This document shows, in pieces, positions 53,192 to 61,971 of a DNA stretch of 64,000 nt; position 1 is the stretch's first letter, and each line of letters starts with the position of its first letter. This stretch comes from an uncultured Maricaulis sp. Its GTDB lineage: Bacteria; Pseudomonadota; Alphaproteobacteria; Caulobacterales; Maricaulaceae. The stretch is taken from the NCBI RefSeq assembly GCF_947259345.1, contig NZ_CAMYLS010000003.1:1-64000 (forward strand), written 5' to 3'. The notes below the pieces were generated by a model. The model made no database searches. It saw only the letters and a program-made list of their open reading frames with translations, and had not been told where the DNA came from. The translations under genes were made by a program, and so were the position numbers.

Positions 53192-54731
53192 CACCGCCAC
53201 CGATACCGCCACTGCTACCGACACGCCCGCGGCCAGCCGCACACCGGTCACCTACGCCTTCGCGCGCCAAGCCGGGATTGCTTTCCAGCCGGCGGCCAAC
53301 CCAGGTGATGCGGGGATATTCCTTCTGCGCAGCGGCGCCGACCGCCGGGCCCTCTTGGAGGTGCGCCGTGTGGTCGGTCATACCTGCCCGGTCCGCGAAT
53401 GTGCCCCGGCCGACTATGATCGGGCCCTGTCGGACATCTATGCCTGGACGGGCGTTGGCAGCGAGACGATGGAGGAGGCCGGCGAGGGTGAGGACAGTCT
53501 CACCCGTCTGATCGACGAGATGCCGCGCAGCGAGGATCTGCTCGACAGTGACAGCGACGCGCCCATCATCCGCCTGATCAATGGTCTCATCGCCGAGGCT
53601 GTTCGCACTGCCGCTTCGGACGTCCATGTCGAGCCCTTTGAGGATCGCGTCTCCATCCGCTATCGTGTCGATGGCGTCCTGCACGAGACCGCCTCGGTTC
53701 CGCCGCGTCTGGCCTCGCCCCTGGTCTCCCGGATCAAGGTCATGGCCCGGCTCGACATTGCCGAGAAACGCATCCCCCAGGATGGCCGCCTGTCGATCAC
53801 GCTGGGCCGGCAATCGGTCGATGTGCGGGTTTCGACCCTGCCCTCGCGGCATGGCGAACGGGTCGTCCTGCGTCTGCTCGACAATTCCGCGGCCCGTTTC
53901 CGTCTGGCCGATCTCGGTCTGCCGGCGGCGATGCTGGCGGATATGGAAAAGGCGCTCGCTCAGCCCAATGGCATCATCCTGGTGACCGGTCCGACCGGGG
54001 CGGGCAAGACGACCACGCTCTATGCCGGGCTCAATGCGCTCAATGCGGAGAGCCGCAATATCCTCACCGTCGAGGATCCGGTCGAATACGCGATCGACGG
54101 GATCGGCCAGACCCAGGTCAATACCAAGGTCGGGATGACCTTTGCCGCCGGTCTGCGCGCCATTTTGCGCCAGGATCCGGACATCGTCATGGTCGGCGAG
54201 ATCCGCGATGCCGAGACCGCGCGCATTGCCGTCCAGGCCAGCCTGACCGGCCATCTCGTCCTGTCGACCGTGCACACCAATTCCGCCGTGGCGGCGATTG
54301 CCCGCCTGCGCGATATGGGTGTGGAGAGCTATCTGCTCGCCTCGACCCTGACTGCGATTGTCGCCCAGCGCCTGGTGCGCCGCCTGTGCGGACATTGCGC
54401 CGAAAGCTACACGCCCGACGCCGCCGAGCTCGACCTGCTGGGCCTGGCCGGGCGAAGCGATATCACCCTGCACCGGCCGACCGGTTGCAGCCAGTGCAAG
54501 CAGACCGGCTATGACGGCCGGACCGGGCTGTATGAACTGGTGATGGTCGACGACACGCTGCGCAAGCAGATCCATGACGATGCCCGCGAGGCCGACATGG
54601 CCGCCCATGCCTTTGCCAAACGACCGACCCTGTTCCGCAATGGCGTCGAACTGGCCCTCGCCGGCACGACCAGCCTGGCCGAAGTCCTGCGCGTTTGCCG
54701 CGAGGAGGGCGAGCGTCATGCCGGCGTTTGA
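53184..54731 (+). CDS. gspE: Type II secretion ATPase
   Basis: A 515-residue cytoplasmic ATPase that drives pseudopilus assembly. Walker A GPTGAGKTTT near 270, Asp-box and Walker B (RQDPDIVMVGEIRDAETA), His-box (GHLVLSTVHTNSA) and the zinc-type cysteine pairs (CGHCAES and CSQC) are present. GTG at 53184 overlaps gspD by 8 bases. The first 70 residues include a Thr/Ala-rich stretch and the N1E domain. Confidence 0.94.
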   Translation: MTDTATDTATATDTPAASRTPVTYAFARQAGIAFQPAANPGDAGIFLLRSGADRRALLEVRRVVGHTCPVRECAPADYDRALSDIYAWTGVGSETMEEAGEGEDSLTRLIDEMPRSEDLLDSDSDAPIIRLINGLIAEAVRTAASDVHVEPFEDRVSIRYRVDGVLHETASVPPRLASPLVSRIKVMARLDIAEKRIPQDGRLSITLGRQSVDVRVSTLPSRHGERVVLRLLDNSAARFRLADLGLPAAMLADMEKALAQPNGIILVTGPTGAGKTTTLYAGLNALNAESRNILTVEDPVEYAIDGIGQTQVNTKVGMTFAAGLRAILRQDPDIVMVGEIRDAETARIAVQASLTGHLVLSTVHTNSAVAAIARLRDMGVESYLLASTLTAIVAQRLVRRLCGHCAESYTPDAAELDLLGLAGRSDITLHRPTGCSQCKQTGYDGRTGLYELVMVDDTLRKQIHDDAREADMAAHAFAKRPTLFRNGVELALAGTTSLAEVLRVCREEGERHAGV

Positions 54732-55947
54732 GTATGAAGCCCTCGATGCCCGCGGCAAGACGGCGCGCGGCCTGATCACCGCCGACAGTGCGCTGGCGGC
54801 GCGGCGGGAATTGCGCGGCCGGTCGATGGCGCCGCTCGCCATCCGTCCTGCCGAAGCCCGGCGCACGGCGGGGACGCAGCCCGGCCTCGGTGAGCGCTTG
54901 CGCCAACAGGACCTCTCGGCCCGCGAACGCATGCTGGTGACGCGTCAGCTGGCCAGTCTTCTGGGCGCCGGCATGCCGGTGGCCGAATGTCTCGGCCTGC
55001 TCGCCCAGCAGGGCGGACGGCATCATATGCGCCGGGTGTTGATGGCGGTGCGGGCGCGGGTCTCCGAAGGCGAGCGCCTGTCCGATGCCATGCAGGCCTT
55101 TCCCAAATCCTTCCCCGCCGTCTATCGCGCCATGATCGCGGCCGGCGAAACGGCGGGCGGGCTGGACCAGGTCCTGGCCCGGCTGGCTGATTATCTCGAG
55201 AAGGAAGAGGCCATCGCCAACCGGATCACCGGCGCGCTGGTCTATCCCGTCGTGCTGAGTGTGGTGGCGACCGGCGTTGTCGCGCTGTTGATGACCTTCG
55301 TCGTCCCGCGCATCGCCGAGCAATTCACCGGCATGGGTATGGCCCTGCCGGCCCTGACCCGTTTCATGATCGCCGCCTCCAGCCTGTTGACCGCAGGCTG
55401 GCCGTTCATTCTGGGTGGCCTGGCCGTTCTGGTGATCGCGACAAGCCTCCTCATGCGCCAGCCGGCGATCCGCTTGCGGGTGCATGGCGCGACCGCGCGA
55501 CTGCCCGGCCTTGGCGGCTTCCTGCGCCAGGTCGAATCCGCCCGTTTCGCCCGCACAATGGGTATTCTGGTGGAGAGCGGGGCCATCCTGCCCGACGCCT
55601 TGCGGGCCGCGTCGCGCGCGACCGGCAATCTGGCCTTCAAGGCCAAGCTCGATGCGGTTCTGGGCGAAGTCGAAAGCGGCCGCGCCCTGTCCGACGCCCT
55701 GCGGGCGCAGGCCTGGTTTCCCGCCCTGATGCTGTTCATGGTCGCGGCCGGTGAACGCTCGGGCGCGCTGGGGGAGATGTTCCGCCGCGCGGCTGACCAG
55801 ATGGAGCAGGAGATTGACGGCAGCGTCACCGTGGCGCTCAACCTGCTGGAACCCGGCATCATCCTCATCCTGGGCGGCGTGGTTGTGGTGATCGTGCTCT
55901 CCATCCTCCTGCCCATTCTTCAACTCAACACTTTGGCTCTTGGCTAG
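54718..55947 (+). CDS. gspF: Type II secretion platform protein F
   Basis: A 409-residue polytopic protein with the two GspF domains: first copy about residues 70-190 (QLASLLGAGMPVAECLGLLA, MIAAGETAGGLDQVLARLAD), second about 275-395 (MGILVESGAILPDALRAA, MVAAGERSGALGEMFRRAA), with membrane segments after each. It anchors GspE at the inner membrane. The ATG lies inside the end of gspE (14-base overlap). Confidence 0.94.
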   Translation: MPAFEYEALDARGKTARGLITADSALAARRELRGRSMAPLAIRPAEARRTAGTQPGLGERLRQQDLSARERMLVTRQLASLLGAGMPVAECLGLLAQQGGRHHMRRVLMAVRARVSEGERLSDAMQAFPKSFPAVYRAMIAAGETAGGLDQVLARLADYLEKEEAIANRITGALVYPVVLSVVATGVVALLMTFVVPRIAEQFTGMGMALPALTRFMIAASSLLTAGWPFILGGLAVLVIATSLLMRQPAIRLRVHGATARLPGLGGFLRQVESARFARTMGILVESGAILPDALRAASRATGNLAFKAKLDAVLGEVESGRALSDALRAQAWFPALMLFMVAAGERSGALGEMFRRAADQMEQEIDGSVTVALNLLEPGIILILGGVVVVIVLSILLPILQLNTLALG

Positions 55948-55957
55948 GGAGGCGTCG

Positions 55958-56422
55958 ATGACCGACCCACTCGCTCAACCCGTATCCAATACGGACGACA
56001 CGGAAGACCGCGAAGCCGGTTTCTCGCTGCTGGAAATCATGATCGCCGTGGTCATCATCGGCATCATGGGCACGATCGTGCTGCTCAATGTCCTGCCCGC
56101 GCAGGACCAGGCCATGGTCCAGAAGGCGCGCACCGATATCGCCACGCTGGAACAGGCGCTGGATGCCTATCGCATGGATATGCGGGAATACCCGTCCTCC
56201 GAGGCCGGACTGAATGCCCTGGTGACCCCGCCGCGCGAGGCCGATGCGTCGCGCTTTCGCGAGGGCGGCTATATCCGTCGCCTGCAGGATGATCCCTGGG
56301 GCAATCCCTATCAATATGTCTATCCGGGCCAAAATGGCATGATCGACATCTTCTCCCTTGGCCGTGATGGCCGTGAGGGCGGGGAAGGCCTGGATGCGGA
56401 TATCGGAAACTGGCAGGGCTGA
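55958..56422 (+). CDS. gspG: Major pseudopilin G
   Basis: A 154-residue major pseudopilin. After a 20-residue leader the prepilin site G-FSLLEIMIAVVIIGIM keeps the Glu at position 5. The C-terminus has DPWGNPYQYVYPG and the calcium-loop region DIFSLGRDGREGGEGLDADI. AGGGAGG lies before the ATG, the clearest ribosome site in the operon, fitting a highly expressed subunit. Confidence 0.95.
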   Translation: MTDPLAQPVSNTDDTEDREAGFSLLEIMIAVVIIGIMGTIVLLNVLPAQDQAMVQKARTDIATLEQALDAYRMDMREYPSSEAGLNALVTPPREADASRFREGGYIRRLQDDPWGNPYQYVYPGQNGMIDIFSLGRDGREGGEGLDADIGNWQG

Positions 56423-56931
56423 TGCAGTCCGGGTCGAGATATCGCGACCGCGAGGCGGGCCTGTCGCTGATCGAAATCCTCGTCGGGGTCTCGATCATGG
56501 CGACGGTCGCGCTGGCGGTAACGCTGTCCCTGCGGCCCGAGCGTACGCCCCTGCAGGCGGCGTCCGATGCGCTGGCCGCGCGTCTGCAGACGGCGAGCCA
56601 GGAAGCCATCATCTCCGGCCAGCCGGTCGGTCTGGTGATCGAGGAATTCGGGCGCCGCTATGCCTTCTATCGCTATGTCGACCAGCGCTGGTGGCCGCTC
56701 TCGGACCACCCGGCCCTGCGCGCCCGCCTTTTGCCGGAGACCCTGCGGCTGCAGGTGCGGGACGGGATGATGATCGCCCGGACCGACACCGATGAGACCG
56801 CCATCCCGGTCATCTGGTTCGACCCGGCCGGTCTCACGGAACCCTTCGCGCTGAGCCTTGAAGGCGAGGCGGGCCGGGTCGAGCTGGCCTGGCAGGTTGA
56901 TGGTGCACTCATCCGGCGGGTGGGGCTCTAG
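56422..56931 (+). CDS. gspH: Minor pseudopilin H
   Basis: A 169-residue minor pseudopilin: cleavage site EAG-LSLIEILVGVSIMATVAL, then a globular domain with RLQTASQEAIISGQPVGLVI typical of GspH. It overlaps the gspG stop by one base. Confidence 0.88.
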   Translation: MQSGSRYRDREAGLSLIEILVGVSIMATVALAVTLSLRPERTPLQAASDALAARLQTASQEAIISGQPVGLVIEEFGRRYAFYRYVDQRWWPLSDHPALRARLLPETLRLQVRDGMMIARTDTDETAIPVIWFDPAGLTEPFALSLEGEAGRVELAWQVDGALIRRVGL

Positions 56932-57300
56932 ATGTCCGCCCCGCGCTCCGATACCGGGTTCTCCCTGATCGAGATGATGGTCGCCCTGGCCGTGGTGGCC
57001 ATTGCCGGTCTGGCCCTGATGACTCTGACCCAGGTCACGACCCGCAATACCGACGCGGTCGAGCGCCGGGCCCTGGCAGCCCTGGCGGCGGAGAACCTGC
57101 TGAACACAGAATGGCTCCGTGCCGGCGTGCCGCAGGGCCGCTCCGGGCGCTATGAGCTGGGCGGGATCAGCTATGACTGGCGCACGCGAACCGCGCCGAC
57201 CGGTGAGCCGGGTCTTGTGCGCGTCGAAATCGAACTCACCGAAAGCGGCGGCGAGCAGGTCCTCGCCCGCCTCGACACGTTTCGCCGGGTGACGCCGTGA
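56932..57300 (+). CDS. gspI: Minor pseudopilin I
   Basis: A 122-residue minor pseudopilin with site DTG-FSLIEMMVALAVVAIAG and the GspI-type core AALAAENLLNTEWL. It begins directly after the gspH stop and overlaps gspJ. Confidence 0.9.
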   Translation: MSAPRSDTGFSLIEMMVALAVVAIAGLALMTLTQVTTRNTDAVERRALAALAAENLLNTEWLRAGVPQGRSGRYELGGISYDWRTRTAPTGEPGLVRVEIELTESGGEQVLARLDTFRRVTP

Positions 57301-57956
57301 TGTCCCCGCTCGCTCCGACATCACCGCCCGCCGAGGCCGGTTTTTCGCTGACCGAAGTCCTGGTTTCGGTCTTCATCTTCGCCGTGATCGGCACGATCTC
57401 GGTCAGTCTGATGTCGGCCAGCCTGGCGGCGCAGGAGCAAAATGGTGACGTCCTCGCCGATGCCACGCGGCTGGATACGGCGCGGACGCTGATGCGCGAG
57501 GATGTCGGCCAGCTGGTGCGCCGTCCGGTGCGCGACGCAGAGGGTCGCTCGCTGCGCGCGGTCTTTGCCGGCGATGCGGACGGGCTGGATGTCGCCCGCG
57601 ATGGCGAGCGTGTCATCCTCAGCTTCACCCGGCGCGGCCGGGCCAATCCGGGCCATCTCCAGCCGCGCTCGAGCCTGGCCCGGGTCGACTGGCTGCTGCG
57701 CGAGGGCGATCTGGTCCGCCGCGTCTGGCGCTATCCGGATGGTGCGGCTGTAGGTGAGGCCATCGAGCGCGTGCTGGTCGGTGATATCGCCGAGGTCGAG
57801 CTGGACTTTCTGGTCGGCGCGGCCTGGTCGCGCCGTATCAGCGTGGTCGCCGGGCAGGGCGAGCAGGCTTTCCCGCGTGCGGTGCGCCTGCGTTATCAAG
57901 ACGCCCGCCTGGGCGCGATGGAGCATATCCTTCTGACCCCGGAGGCGGGCGAATGA
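57300..57956 (+). CDS. gspJ: Minor pseudopilin J
   Basis: About 218 residues with site EAG-FSLTEVLVSVFIFAVIG and the GspJ-type body (RTLMREDVGQLVRRPVRDAE; VDWLLREGDLVRRVWRYPD). ATG at 57300 overlaps the gspI stop by one base; a GTG one codon earlier is possible. GspI, J and K form the pseudopilus tip. Confidence 0.9.
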   Translation: MSPLAPTSPPAEAGFSLTEVLVSVFIFAVIGTISVSLMSASLAAQEQNGDVLADATRLDTARTLMREDVGQLVRRPVRDAEGRSLRAVFAGDADGLDVARDGERVILSFTRRGRANPGHLQPRSSLARVDWLLREGDLVRRVWRYPDGAAVGEAIERVLVGDIAEVELDFLVGAAWSRRISVVAGQGEQAFPRAVRLRYQDARLGAMEHILLTPEAGE

Positions 57957-58954
57957 GGGGCGCCTGGTTGAAATCCGCCGACACCGAGCGCGGCGCCTCC
58001 CTGATCAGCGCGCTCCTTCTGGTCGCGGTCATGGCCTCGATGGCGATGATGCTGGCGGGCGAGTTGCGAACCTCCCTGCGCCGGTCGGCCAATATGGAGG
58101 TGCGGGACCAGGCCTATTGGTATGCCATGGGCGCGCGGGAATTTGCCGGCGGCCTGATCGGCACCGCAATGCAGGACCCCGAACAGGCCTTGCGGCCCGA
58201 CGCCGCCTGGTTGCGCGAGGCCCGCACTTTCCCGATTGAGCGCGGGGCGCTGAGCGGGCGCATTTCCGACGGCAATAATTGTTTCAATATCAATGGCCTG
58301 GTTGTGTCAGACGGGCAGGGTGGTCTGGTCGCGGACGAGATCCAGCGGCGCCGCTTTGAGCGCTTGATGCGCGCGCTGGGCCTGCCCTCCGCCGAGGCCG
58401 GCCGCCTTGCCGCCGAAGCCACGGACTGGATCGACAGCGATAGCCGTCCGCTGCCGGGCGGCGGCGAGGACGCGGTCTATGCCGATCGCCCGCTCGTCTA
58501 CCGCACCGGCAATACGTTGATGGCCGAGCGCGAGGAATTGCTGGCGCTGGCCTCGATGACCCCGGCGTTTTATCGCCAGCTGGCGCCGCATGTGTGCGCG
58601 CGCCCGGTCGCGGCGCCGGTTCCGCTCAATATCAACACAATGCAGACCGAGGACTGGCCGCTTCTGGTCGCCCTGTTCGATGGTGCGCTGGGGCGGGTCG
58701 CGGCAGAAGGCGTCCTGCTCGCCCGGCCGGCTGCCGGCTTTGCCGATATCGAGGCGTTCTGGGCGCTTGAAGCGATTGCCGAGCTTGAGGTCGATGCCGC
58801 CCGGCGTCCGGCCATCGGGCTGGAAACCCGCTATTTCGAGGTCGCTGTGGATGTCCGCCATGACGGGCAGGCCTGGCGTCTCGACACCCTGTTTGAATGG
58901 ACGGGCGGCGTCATGCCAACGCGCCTGTCCCAGCGTTATGGAAGTATCGGATGA
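57953..58954 (+). CDS. gspK: Minor pseudopilin K
   Basis: A 333-residue tip pseudopilin. The site ERG-ASLISALLLVAVMASMA lacks the Glu at position 5, as usual for GspK. The large alpha domain has FNINGLVV, EATDWIDSDSRPLPGGGEDAVY and PLNINTM. It overlaps its neighbours by four bases at each end. Confidence 0.92.
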   Translation: MRGAWLKSADTERGASLISALLLVAVMASMAMMLAGELRTSLRRSANMEVRDQAYWYAMGAREFAGGLIGTAMQDPEQALRPDAAWLREARTFPIERGALSGRISDGNNCFNINGLVVSDGQGGLVADEIQRRRFERLMRALGLPSAEAGRLAAEATDWIDSDSRPLPGGGEDAVYADRPLVYRTGNTLMAEREELLALASMTPAFYRQLAPHVCARPVAAPVPLNINTMQTEDWPLLVALFDGALGRVAAEGVLLARPAAGFADIEAFWALEAIAELEVDAARRPAIGLETRYFEVAVDVRHDGQAWRLDTLFEWTGGVMPTRLSQRYGSIG

Positions 58955-60177
58955 GCCAGGACCTGATCCTGAAACCGGGCCCGCAGGACAGTGTGGCCTG
59001 GTCGATTGTTGACCGCGAAGCGGGCCAGCGCCTGCGCGACGGGCGCCTGTCGGCTGAAGAGGCTGCGCTGCCGGCGGATGTGGCGGCGGGGGTTACGCGC
59101 ACGCTTGTCCTGCTGCCGTCCGAGGCGCTGCATGTGTCCCGGCTTGCCCTGTCGGCCCGCTCCGAACAACAGGCGCGGCAGGCCGCGCCCTATATGATCG
59201 AGGATGAGCTGGCTTCACGCCTCGACGAGACGCAGGTCTGCCCTGGACCGCGCGAGGCGGACGGGCAGCGCTGGGTGGTCGCCGCGGGGGTCGACCAGGT
59301 CGAGGCCTGGCGCTCACGCCTGATGCCGCTGATCCAGCGTCCCGCTTTCCTCGTCCCGGACAGTTTCGCTGCCGCCGAACCCGGCGCAGCGCTGACGCTG
59401 TATGATCGCGGCGATGCCATCCTCTTTGCCCATGATCCGGACGGAGCGGGCGAGGCGCCCAAGCCGCTGGCCGGGGCTATGGATGCCGCCCTGTTCGGAT
59501 CGGTCATCCAACCGCTCGTCGAAGCCGCCGGGACGGGCGAGATCGCGGTGTCGCGTTCGCTGGGCCTGACCGGCGCGAATTTCCGTTCGATCGGCCAGGG
59601 TGAGCTGGACCTGCGGGCTTCGGCCTTGCCGGCCGAACGCTTGGCCGGCCTGCCGCGCCTGTTCGGTGAAAGCCTGGTTTCGACGCTCGACCTGTCCGCT
59701 CTGATCCGCCCCCTGCGGCGCCCGCTGGCCATGGCGGCGGCCCTGTTGGTCGGCTTCGGTCTGCTCCTGGGTGGCGAGACGGTTTATTACCGTCTGCAGG
59801 CGGATCGCTTCGAGGCGGCGACACTCGCCGTCTTCCGCCATGCCCGTCCGGATTTCGGGCGGCCGGTGATTGCGGCGGAAGCCGAACGTCTCCTGCGCGA
59901 CCAGGCCAATGCCCTGGCCGGCGATGACGAGTCCGTCTTCCTGCAATTGCTGGCGGCGCTGGATGCGTTGACGGAAGAGGCGGAGACCGTGCGGGTGGAT
60001 CATGTCCGTTTCGATCCGGTGCGCGGCACGCTGTCGGTCGGCGCGACCTATTCCGACTTTTCCGATTTTGACCAACTCAATGATCGCGCCGACGCGCTTG
60101 GCCTGCAGCTGGAGGATGGCGGTGCGCGCGAGGGCACGGCCGGGATTGAGGGTGAGTTTGTGGTGAGGCTGTCATGA
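58951..60177 (+). CDS. gspL: Type II secretion platform protein L
   Basis: A 408-residue bitopic protein: cytoplasmic actin-like domain (about 1-245) that holds GspE, one membrane segment (about 255-277, PLAMAAALLVGFGLLLGG) and a periplasmic ferredoxin-like domain. ATG at 58951 overlaps the gspK stop (ATGA). Confidence 0.88.
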   Translation: MSQDLILKPGPQDSVAWSIVDREAGQRLRDGRLSAEEAALPADVAAGVTRTLVLLPSEALHVSRLALSARSEQQARQAAPYMIEDELASRLDETQVCPGPREADGQRWVVAAGVDQVEAWRSRLMPLIQRPAFLVPDSFAAAEPGAALTLYDRGDAILFAHDPDGAGEAPKPLAGAMDAALFGSVIQPLVEAAGTGEIAVSRSLGLTGANFRSIGQGELDLRASALPAERLAGLPRLFGESLVSTLDLSALIRPLRRPLAMAAALLVGFGLLLGGETVYYRLQADRFEAATLAVFRHARPDFGRPVIAAEAERLLRDQANALAGDDESVFLQLLAALDALTEEAETVRVDHVRFDPVRGTLSVGATYSDFSDFDQLNDRADALGLQLEDGGAREGTAGIEGEFVVRLS

Positions 60178-60671
60178 GTGCGATCGGAACCTCCCTTGGG
60201 GCCTGGTGGACCGGGCTGACCCTGCGTGAGCAGATCATGCTGGGGCTGGCCGCAGGGTTGGTCATCATCCTGTTGGGGATGGTGTTGATCGTCCGGCCAC
60301 TCACCGCGGCCCATGAACGTGCACGCGATGACTATGCGGCCTCCATGCGGCTGTACCGGTCGGTCGAGGCACATGCCGAAACCGTGCAGCGCCTGGCCGC
60401 CGAGCAACCGGTCAGTGCGGCGCCGACCCAGTCCTTGCGGGCGGTGGTCGGATCACTGGCCCTGCAGCATGACCTCGCCCTGGCGCGCATGGTGCCCGGC
60501 GAGGATGGCCGTCTGACCGTCAATCTCGACAATGCCGACACCACGGCCGTCCTGGCCTGGCTGGTCGCCCTGGAACAGCGTCACGGCATCCAGCTTGGCG
60601 CCTCGACCCTCGACCGGGAGGCGGATGGCTTCGTCTCGGCCTCCTTCGTCCTGTCGCGAGGTGGGCGGTGA
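60174..60671 (+). CDS. gspM: Type II secretion platform protein M
   Basis: A 165-residue bitopic protein: short cytoplasmic N-terminus with WWTGLTLREQIMLG, a membrane segment (about 22-42) and a coiled, then ferredoxin-like periplasmic part. It overlaps gspL and gspN, which fits its role as GspL partner. Confidence 0.88.
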   Translation: MSAIGTSLGAWWTGLTLREQIMLGLAAGLVIILLGMVLIVRPLTAAHERARDDYAASMRLYRSVEAHAETVQRLAAEQPVSAAPTQSLRAVVGSLALQHDLALARMVPGEDGRLTVNLDNADTTAVLAWLVALEQRHGIQLGASTLDREADGFVSASFVLSRGGR

Positions 60672-61411
60672 TGGCGGGTCGTATTGCCCTGGTGCTCGGC
60701 CTGCTTCTGGTCTGGCTGATCGCCCTGATGCCGCTCAAGGCTGTGGCCCTGGCGGCGGGAGGCAGTCAGGCGCTGGGCTATCGCGATGTCTTCGGCACGA
60801 TCTGGCAGGGCCGGGCTTATGGTCTCGAGGTCAATGGTGTGCCGGTGCGGGAGGTGGCGGTCTCGCTGGACCCGCTGGCCTTGCTGACCGGTCAGCTGGG
60901 CGGGGCGTGGCAGATCGCGGATACCCGGCTGCGCGGTACCGGGCATGTGCGACTGGGCCGCGAGCGGATGGTGTTCGAGCAGACGGATCTGACCGTGACG
61001 CTGGATCGGCTCGGTCTCGATCGTCTGCCGGGGCTGACGCGCGATGCCCCCATCTTTGCCCGTATTGACCGCATCGAGCTGCGTGATGGCGCCTGCTTGG
61101 AAGCGTCCGGGATTGCGCAAAGTCGAGCCCTGGTCTCGCTCGCCAGCCTGTCAGACCGGACCGGTCCAGCGCTCAGTGGCACATTCTCCTGTGATGGTGA
61201 TCAGCTTGCTCTGGATTGGGGCGGCGCTGTTGAGGGGCTTGATGTCGCCGGACGGGTCGTTTTCGGTGACGCGGCCTTTGACTGGACCGCGACCGTGGAA
61301 ACAGACTGGCCCGACCTCGCTGACGCGCTTGCCCTGTCCGGCATGACACGCGACCGTGGTGTGTGGCGCGCGAGCGGGCGGGAAAACTATGCGGCGGGCG
61401 TGGACGGCTGA
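60671..61411 (+). CDS. gspN: Type II secretion protein N
   Basis: About 246 residues: N-terminal membrane anchor (IALVLGLLLVWLIALMPL) and a beta-rich periplasmic domain with DVFGTIWQGRAYGLEVNGVPV, the GspN pattern. Two cysteines (ELRDGACLEAS, TFSCDGDQ) may pair. ATG at 60671 (GTG one codon earlier possible) overlaps the gspM stop. It is the last gsp gene on this strand and ends 9 bases before the convergent prepilin peptidase. Confidence 0.85.
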   Translation: MAGRIALVLGLLLVWLIALMPLKAVALAAGGSQALGYRDVFGTIWQGRAYGLEVNGVPVREVAVSLDPLALLTGQLGGAWQIADTRLRGTGHVRLGRERMVFEQTDLTVTLDRLGLDRLPGLTRDAPIFARIDRIELRDGACLEASGIAQSRALVSLASLSDRTGPALSGTFSCDGDQLALDWGGAVEGLDVAGRVVFGDAAFDWTATVETDWPDLADALALSGMTRDRGVWRASGRENYAAGVDG

Positions 61412-61420
61412 CCGGTCGTC

Positions 61421-61903
61421 TCACAGGACCGGGTAGAGGCCGGGTCCGTAGGCGCGGTGCAGCCAGCCGATCAGAAAGCCCAGTGCGAGCCAGGGACCGA
61501 AAGGCCAGGGCTGGCTGGTGTCGGGCAGGCGGCGGCGGACAAGTGCGGTCACGCCAATAAAGGCCAGCGCGCCCAGGGTGCCGCTCAACACAATCAGCGG
61601 CAGAAGCCAGCCGCCACACCAGGCTCCGGCTGCGCCCATCAGCTTGGCATCGCCACGCCCCAGCCCGTCGCGGCCGCGCAGGCGGCGATAGCCGATCTCG
61701 AGGGTGACGAAACTGCCATAGCCCAGCGCTGCGCCGATGAGCGATGTCCAGGGCGTACCAAGGGAAATCGCGTTGAGGGCGACACCTGCGGCGATCAATG
61801 GCAGGGTCAGCCAGTCGGGCAGGCGGAAGCTGCGCGCATCGATCCAGGCCAGCGCTGCGAGGGCGATGACGAGGGTGGCTGTTGCCAGGTGAATGTGAAT
61901 CAT
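61421..61903 (-). CDS. gspO: Short prepilin peptidase (A24 domain only)
   Basis: A 160-residue integral membrane aspartyl protease with catalytic Asp22 (WIDARSFRLPD) and Asp85 (GLGRGDAKLMGAAGAW). It lacks the N-terminal methylase domain with zinc cysteines found in full-length GspO/PilD, so it resembles short CpaA-type enzymes. Position next to gspN suggests it processes GspG-K. ATG at 61903; the extended upstream frame overlaps the Pho-box region and lacks a ribosome site. Confidence 0.85.
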   Translation of the reverse strand: MIHIHLATATLVIALAALAWIDARSFRLPDWLTLPLIAAGVALNAISLGTPWTSLIGAALGYGSFVTLEIGYRRLRGRDGLGRGDAKLMGAAGAWCGGWLLPLIVLSGTLGALAFIGVTALVRRRLPDTSQPWPFGPWLALGFLIGWLHRAYGPGLYPVL

Positions 61904-61910
61904 TCCCGTC

Positions 61911-61928
61911 CTGTCACAAAAGTGTAAT
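61911..61928 (+). promoter_or_regulatory. Pho-box-like site upstream of phnC
   Basis: CTGTCAC-AAAA-GTGTAAT resembles the PhoB consensus CTGTCAT-N4-CTGTCAT (6/7 and 5/7), with the proper 11-bp spacing, 43 bases before the phnC ATG. Confidence 0.6.
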
Positions 61929-61971
61929 ACGCATGAGCCACAAGGTCGGGGCTCAACAAGGGGTAGACACA

